From: Collinsella aerofaciens
Lineage (GTDB): Bacteria; Actinomycetota; Coriobacteriia; Coriobacteriales; Coriobacteriaceae
Reading direction: 5' to 3'
Assembly (NCBI RefSeq): GCF_019131995.1
Contig: NZ_JAHONA010000023.1
Location: forward strand, 1 to 35,776
Length of the DNA: 35,776 nucleotides
Below, one piece after another: positions 31,691-35,776 of this stretch. The first letter of the stretch is position 1. The number at the start of each line of letters is the position of its first letter. The position numbers and the translations under genes were made by a program. The notes under the pieces are model-generated. The model did not search any database and was not told the origin of the DNA. It saw nothing but the letters and a program-made list of their open reading frames with translations.

Positions 31691-33649
31691 ATGGCGATTC
31701 GGACGATGGGGCCGAGCGGACAACACGAGACTGGATTGGATGCTGCCGGCACGGCGCTGCCCGAGCTGCTGGCGCCGGCGGGCGGGCTCGACCAGATGCT
31801 TGCGGCCATCGCCGCGGGTGCTGATGCCATCTATGCGGGGTTGGGCGGCTTTAACGCCCGTGTGAGTGCCCATGGCTTTACGGATGACGAGTTTGCGCGC
31901 GGCTGCGCCGTGGCGCATGCCCATGGCGTGCGTGTGTACGTAACGCTCAACGTGTTCGTGTTTGACGATGAGTTGTCCGACGCGGTGGCGTTGGGAGCCC
32001 ATGCACTGGAGCTGGGCGCCGATGCTCTGATTGTCGCCGATGCCGGGTTGGCCTGCGCGCTGCGCGCGGCGATTCCCGGGGTCGAGATTCACCTGTCTAC
32101 GCAGGCGGGCGTTCATAGCGAAGGCGCCGTGCGGCTTGCCGCCGATGAGCTGGGGGTCGAGCGCGTGACGACGGCACGCGAGCTGGCGGTCGACGAGATT
32201 GCGGCACTATGTGCCACGGGCGTGCCCATCGAGGTATTCTGCTACGGTGCGATTTGCATCGGCTATTCGGGGGCGTGCGGGTTCTCGGCCCTGCGGCGTG
32301 GGCGCTCGGCGATGCGCGGCGACTGCACGCAGCCGTGCCGTCTGGCGTACGACCTAGTGGACGAGGCGGGACAGAGCGTTGTCGCCGTCGAGGGAGATCG
32401 CCTGCTGTGCCCGCGCGACTATCTGGGTATTGCGCATCTGCCCGAGCTTGTAGATGCCGGCGTGGCGTCGCTCAAGATCGAGGGGCGCATGAAGAACCCC
32501 GATTACGTATTCAACGTGGTGCGGGTGTGGCGCCAGGCACTCGATATGCTGTGCGACGGCGCGTGGGACCCCGGTGCCGTGGAAGAGCTTGAGCGCGAGC
32601 TGGGAAGGTCGTTTAACCGTGGGTTTACCGATGCGTACCTGCGAGGGCGTTCGGGTGCCGAGCTGATGAGCTTTGAGCGTGCGATTAACCAGGGCGTGCG
32701 CGTGGGGCGCTTGGTCGCTGTGGGCCACGAAGAGGTGACCGTTGAGCTCGACGCCGCCGTGGCGGCGGGTGACACGCTCGAGATTCGGTTCTATCCGGGT
32801 GTCGACGCGCGTCCCGATGTGCCCAAGCGCTGGCCGCAGGTGCCCTGCCCGGTGGATGCCGCAGCGGGGAAGCGCGTCGTCGTGCATTGCAAGCGTAAGG
32901 TGGACACGGGCTGCGAGGTGTACCTGATTCGCAGCGCCGGTGTGTTGGAGCAGACGGCGACGGTGTTGGAGCGCATGCGGGCCGAAGTGGATGCGATTGC
33001 GCCCGTTGCACGTGCCGTTGAGGTACTGCCCTTTGAGGACGTTGCGGTGGATGGCGGTGCGTCGACGGAGTTGGTGGAGTGCGCGGTTCCCGCTCGCATG
33101 GTTTTTGCTTGGCAGCTGATGGATGCCGACCCGCGCGGAGAACTCGATTTGTCCGACGCCGTTGTGGTGCTTGACGAGGTGTGCCGCACGGGTGACGCTG
33201 ACCGGACTCGCTCACTGATACAGCGTGCCGGGCGCGTCGTCTGCCGCAACCTGGGACAGGTGGTGATCGCTCGCGAGCTGGGCGTGACGTTTGACGTGGC
33301 GGCGCCGGTGTTCTGCGCGAATCGGGCCACGCTTGCCTGGCTGCGCGAACTCGGTGCGGGGCGGGTGTACTTGCCGGCCGAGTTGCTCGGCAATGATGCG
33401 GAGCGTATTGCCGAACTGGCTGCTGAGCCCGGCGTCTGGGGTTCGGTCGACGCCGACCGTCCCGAGCTTATGGTGTGCGAGCACTGCCTGCTGACCGCCG
33501 AGGGCGTCTGCGCTACCGATGCGACGGGACAGGTCCGTTGCCGCGACTGCTTGCGTCGTCGGCAGGTACGCTATCTGGTCGAGCGTGACGGTACACGTCT
33601 GCTGGTCGCCGTTGACGCGTGCGGCAGGACGAGGATTTTCCTGTCGTAG
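31691..33649 (+). CDS. Peptidase U32 family protein, RlhA-like
   Basis: The 652-residue protein carries the U32 signature EVFCYGAICIGYSGACGFS (residues 181-199) with Cys189 and Cys196, and further cysteines C212 and C216 in RGDCTQPC. These fit the four conserved cysteines of the iron-sulfur U32 proteins RlhA and TrhP. RlhA hydroxylates C2501 of 23S rRNA and TrhP acts on tRNA U34. Length and an extended C-terminal half favour an RlhA-type (YdcP) protein over the shorter TrhP. A C-terminal CxxC...CRDC patch may bind zinc. The ATG at 31691 has AAGGAG 7 nt upstream; an upstream in-frame ATG at 31664 has none. It runs into tyrS with a 96-nt gap. Older annotations call it a protease or collagenase. 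Confidence 0.88.
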   Translation: MAIRTMGPSGQHETGLDAAGTALPELLAPAGGLDQMLAAIAAGADAIYAGLGGFNARVSAHGFTDDEFARGCAVAHAHGVRVYVTLNVFVFDDELSDAVALGAHALELGADALIVADAGLACALRAAIPGVEIHLSTQAGVHSEGAVRLAADELGVERVTTARELAVDEIAALCATGVPIEVFCYGAICIGYSGACGFSALRRGRSAMRGDCTQPCRLAYDLVDEAGQSVVAVEGDRLLCPRDYLGIAHLPELVDAGVASLKIEGRMKNPDYVFNVVRVWRQALDMLCDGAWDPGAVEELERELGRSFNRGFTDAYLRGRSGAELMSFERAINQGVRVGRLVAVGHEEVTVELDAAVAAGDTLEIRFYPGVDARPDVPKRWPQVPCPVDAAAGKRVVVHCKRKVDTGCEVYLIRSAGVLEQTATVLERMRAEVDAIAPVARAVEVLPFEDVAVDGGASTELVECAVPARMVFAWQLMDADPRGELDLSDAVVVLDEVCRTGDADRTRSLIQRAGRVVCRNLGQVVIARELGVTFDVAAPVFCANRATLAWLRELGAGRVYLPAELLGNDAERIAELAAEPGVWGSVDADRPELMVCEHCLLTAEGVCATDATGQVRCRDCLRRRQVRYLVERDGTRLLVAVDACGRTRIFLS

Positions 33650-33745
33650 GTGCCGCGTCGCGTCAGTTTGTTATCATATGAGAGTTTATGGACTTCCAGC
33701 ACCGCCGTATCCGGTGAGGGTGCTATAGCAAAAGGAGGATACCCA

Positions 33746-34957
33746 ATGCTGTCTGTCGACGAGCAAATGCGTATCATCACCTCGGGCGCAGCGCAGATCG
33801 TCCCCGAGGCCGACCTTCGCAAGAAGCTTGAGAAGGGCGAGCCCCTCAACATCAAGCTCGGCGTCGATCCCACCAGCCCCGACCTGCACCTGGGCCATGC
33901 CGTGCCCCTGCGCAAGATGCGTCAGTTCCAGGACCTGGGCCACAACGTCACCCTCATTATCGGTAACGGCACCGCACTGATCGGCGATCCTTCGGGCAAG
34001 AACTCCACCCGCCCGCAGCTTTCGCAGGAGCAGATCGAGGCCAACGCCGAGACCTACGTGAGCCAGGCCATGAAGATCCTGGATCCCGAGAAGACCACCA
34101 TCGTGCACAACGGCGACTGGATCCTGTCGATGGACCTGGCCGGCCTGCTGCAGGTGTGCTCCAAGTTCACCGTCGCCCGCATCCTCGAGCGCGATGACTT
34201 TACCAAGCGCTACCAGTCCCAGACGCCGATTGCCCTGCACGAGTTCCTGTACCCCGTGATGCAGGCCTTCGACTCCGTTCAGATCAAGGCCGACGTGGAG
34301 ATGGGCGGCACCGACCAGCTCTTCAACCTGCTCGCTGGTCGCGAGCTCATGGAGAAGATGGGCATGGAGCCGCAGATCGCGCTTACCATGCCGCTGCTCG
34401 AGGGCACCGATGGCGTGCGCAAGATGTCCAAGTCCTACGGCAACTACATCGGCCTGACCGATGCTCCCAAGGATATGTTCGGCAAGACCATGTCCATCCC
34501 CGACGAGATGATCGGCAAGTACTATCGTCTGGCCAGCTCGCTCACCCCGGCCGAGGTCGACAAGATCGACGCCGCCCTGGCCGACGGTTCCGCCGACCCC
34601 TATGAGCTCAAGCGCGCGCTGGGCCGCGACCTGTGCGACACCTATCACGGCGCCGGTGCCGGTGACGAGGCTCAGGCCGAGTTCGACCGCGTGTTCAAGG
34701 AGGGCCAGCTTGCCGACTTCCCCGAGAAGCACGTTGATCTGACTGTTAACGACGAGGGCCAGATCTACCTCGCAGGCCTGCTTAAGGACCTGGGCCTTTC
34801 GGCGAGCGCCGGCCAGGCCCGTCGCGATATCGACGGCGGCGGCGTCAAGATCAACGGCAAGGCCGTGGCTCCCAAGAGCTACAACATCGATCCGAGCGCC
34901 CTCAAGCTGGGCGACACCCTCTCCGTAGGCAAGCGCAAGGGCTTCAAGTTGATTTAG
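33746..34957 (+). CDS. tyrS: Tyrosyl-tRNA synthetase
   Basis: The 403-residue class I synthetase charges tRNA-Tyr. The HIGH-type motif is HLGH (48-51) after KLGVDPTSPDL, and KMSKS is at 226-230 in RKMSKSYGNYIG. The tyrosine-binding region has GGTDQLFNLLAGR. A C-terminal S4 domain (LGLSASAGQARRDIDGGGVKINGK) binds the tRNA. The KLGVDPT opening resembles the TyrZ subgroup. The ATG at 33746 has AAAGGAGG 8 nt upstream; the open frame runs back to 33650 but has no site. A -10-like TTATCATAT lies about 70 nt upstream. No T-box leader is seen in the short gap. Confidence 0.96.
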   Translation: MLSVDEQMRIITSGAAQIVPEADLRKKLEKGEPLNIKLGVDPTSPDLHLGHAVPLRKMRQFQDLGHNVTLIIGNGTALIGDPSGKNSTRPQLSQEQIEANAETYVSQAMKILDPEKTTIVHNGDWILSMDLAGLLQVCSKFTVARILERDDFTKRYQSQTPIALHEFLYPVMQAFDSVQIKADVEMGGTDQLFNLLAGRELMEKMGMEPQIALTMPLLEGTDGVRKMSKSYGNYIGLTDAPKDMFGKTMSIPDEMIGKYYRLASSLTPAEVDKIDAALADGSADPYELKRALGRDLCDTYHGAGAGDEAQAEFDRVFKEGQLADFPEKHVDLTVNDEGQIYLAGLLKDLGLSASAGQARRDIDGGGVKINGKAVAPKSYNIDPSALKLGDTLSVGKRKGFKLI

Positions 34958-34959
34958 CT

Positions 34960-34981
34960 CCGCCGTTCTACCGAACGGCGG
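34960..34981 (+). terminator. Hairpin directly after tyrS
   Basis: CCGCCGTTC and GAACGGCGG are perfect 9-nt arms around TACC, 2 nt after the tyrS stop. No T-run follows, so it may work together with the nested structure downstream. Confidence 0.5.
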
Positions 34982-34996
34982 ACCGGCCGACGCTGC

Positions 34997-35095
34997 GCGG
35001 GCCGCATTTGGACAATCTGACGTTCAACTTCAAGGGCGCGACCAGAAGGTCAGCGCCCTTTCGTTTCACGTCACCTTGTCTCAAATGCGGCCCGC
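34997..35095. repeat. Nested palindrome after tyrS with terminator core
   Basis: Outer arms GCGGGCCGCATTTG-GACAA (34997-35015) and TTGTC-T-CAAATGCGGCCCGC (35076-35095) are reverse complements with one extra base. Inside, AAGGGCGC (35032-35039) and GCGCCCTT (35053-35060) with GACC/GGTC enclose a short loop and are followed by TTCGTTT. The inner part is a plausible tyrS terminator; the outer part makes a large REP-like structure. Confidence 0.8.
35032..35066 (+). terminator. Likely terminator of tyrS
   Basis: AAGGGCGC pairs with GCGCCCTT, and GACC with GGTC inside, followed by TTCGTTT. It is the inner stem of the nested palindrome. Confidence 0.65.
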
Positions 35096-35162
35096 TCGCT
35101 GGCGCTACCAAAACATCGGCGTCGCTTTGGTCGCAAGTAGTCGTTGGGTGTTCCTATAGTTT

Positions 35163-35168
35163 TGTCAA
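35163..35168 (-). promoter_or_regulatory. TTGACA box just outside the IS110 transposase stop
   Basis: On the minus strand a perfect TTGACA lies 9 nt downstream of the transposase stop, near the expected right end of the element. In IS110-family elements the joined ends of the circular form can create a promoter that drives the bridge RNA. This box fits the -35 half of such a junction, by inference. Confidence 0.35.
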
Positions 35169-35177
35169 CCGTCGGGG

Positions 35178-35776
35178 CTACTCCCGGTAGGGCACCCGGT
35201 CGCGCATCACGGCGTATATCGCCCTGAGCCGCTTCCTCGCGACGGCCTTGAGCGCCCGCCCGTGCCCCATGCCCCGTGCCCTGCAGGCCCGGTAGTACTC
35301 GCCGTAGCGCCCCGAGGACCTCACCAGGCTGTTGCACGAGAAGATCAGCAGGGACTTGAGCCTCGCGTCGCCGCGCCTGGACGCCCTGACCGACCTAACC
35401 GACGTGCCGGAGCTTCTCACCCTCGGTGCGATGCCGCAGTACGAGGCCAGGTGGTCGTGGTCTGGGAACCTCCCGATGTCGACCGACACCGCGAGCTGCG
35501 CCGCCGTCCTCGGCCCGATGCCGGGCACGGTGAGTAGACACGCGTAGGTCTCGTCGCCCTCGAGCAGCGCCGCCGTCTCGGCCTCGAGGGCCCCGGCCTC
35601 GTCGAGGGCCCCCGATATCCGGGCGGCCAGGAACCTGACCTGCCTGTTCTCGGCCTCGATGAGCGCCGGCGGGGGCGCAGTCGAGGCGGCCGCGGCCTCC
35701 CCGGCGGCCTCGGCCTGCGGCCCCTCGGCCCCCGAGCGGGCGATCCCCCACGCCCCGCCGAACCCGGCGAGCAGCT
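35178..35776 (-). CDS. IS110-family transposase, C-terminal part (cut by window edge)
   Basis: About 198 codons are open from the window edge to TAG at 35180-35178. The stretch TVPGIGPRTAAQLAVSVD, then IGRFPDHDHLASYCGIAP, RVRSSGTSVR and GDARLKSLLIFSCNSL is the Transposase_20 domain of IS110/IS1111 recombinases. The Ser-Gly pair in VRSSG corresponds to the region holding the catalytic serine. Before it lies a helical Ala/Glu-rich linker as expected between the RuvC-like and C-terminal domains. The DEDD RuvC-like half lies outside the window. The frame is intact as far as seen. Confidence 0.88.
   Translation of the reverse strand, partial: LLAGFGGAWGIARSGAEGPQAEAAGEAAAASTAPPPALIEAENRQVRFLAARISGALDEAGALEAETAALLEGDETYACLLTVPGIGPRTAAQLAVSVDIGRFPDHDHLASYCGIAPRVRSSGTSVRSVRASRRGDARLKSLLIFSCNSLVRSSGRYGEYYRACRARGMGHGRALKAVARKRLRAIYAVMRDRVPYRE

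Larger units (their letters stand above)
35096..35776 (-). mobile_element. Right-end portion of an IS110-family insertion sequence
   Basis: The element enters from the right edge on the minus strand, with transposase C-terminus and its 3' flank visible. IS110 elements lack long inverted terminal repeats, so the exact boundary cannot be fixed. It should lie between the end of the nested palindrome (35095) and the stop codon flank (about 35163). Confidence 0.75.

Noticed and set aside
31691..33649. Collagenase-type secreted protease
   Set aside because: The U32 name is historical. The protein has no signal peptide, and its four-Cys layout matches RNA-modifying iron-sulfur members.

Overview
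The window looks like a chromosomal segment of a high-GC Gram-positive gut anaerobe of the class Coriobacteriia, most likely Collinsella or a close relative. This is inferred from recognised gene content, C-rich codon use, zinc-type S14 and L36, a four-cysteine adenylate kinase, an LAxTG-type wall anchor and the selenium/purine gene set. No 16S gene is present to confirm it.

Layout. (1) 1-6.4 kb is accessory: a DEDDh exonuclease, an orphan helical protein, a repeat-containing wall-anchored surface protein, an orphan small protein, a 33-bp-spaced direct-repeat array, and a proline-rich single-span membrane protein. (2) 6.5-16.4 kb is a selenium-dependent molybdenum hydroxylase / purine-catabolism cluster: a YheO/DauR-type regulator divergent from ygeX-ygeY-ygeW, a strong terminator, then mocA-like and hyuA, a convergent yqeC, and yqeB-xdhC. 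The two plus-strand runs that follow the terminator each end at a copy of the same dispersed palindrome (13649-13725 and 16439-16505). (3) 16.7-26.5 kb is the distal spc plus alpha ribosomal region: rplE, rpsN, rpsH, rplF, rplR, rpsE, rpmD, rplO, secY, adk, map, infA, rpmJ, rpsM, rpsK, rpsD, rpoA, rplQ. It ends in a textbook UUCG-loop terminator. The usual upstream partners rplN and rplX are absent, so the spc order is interrupted exactly at rplE. (4) 26.5-35 kb is housekeeping: truA, a family-2 glycosyltransferase, argR, a class A penicillin-binding protein (minus strand), a U32 (RlhA-like) protein and tyrS. (5) The right edge carries the C-terminal part of an IS110-family transposase beside a nested palindrome after tyrS.

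Functionally, YgeX, YgeY, YgeW and HyuA are hydrolytic or lyase enzymes associated with anaerobic breakdown of purine-derived ureido and diamino compounds. MocA, YqeC, YqeB and XdhC are maturation factors for a selenium- and molybdenum-containing hydroxylase. The hydroxylase itself, ygfK, ssnA and carbamate kinase are not in the window. No tRNA, rRNA or CRISPR array was seen. The most unusual points are the break in the spc operon next to the purine cluster, the palindrome family, the 33-bp repeat array, and the IS110 end abutting a palindrome.
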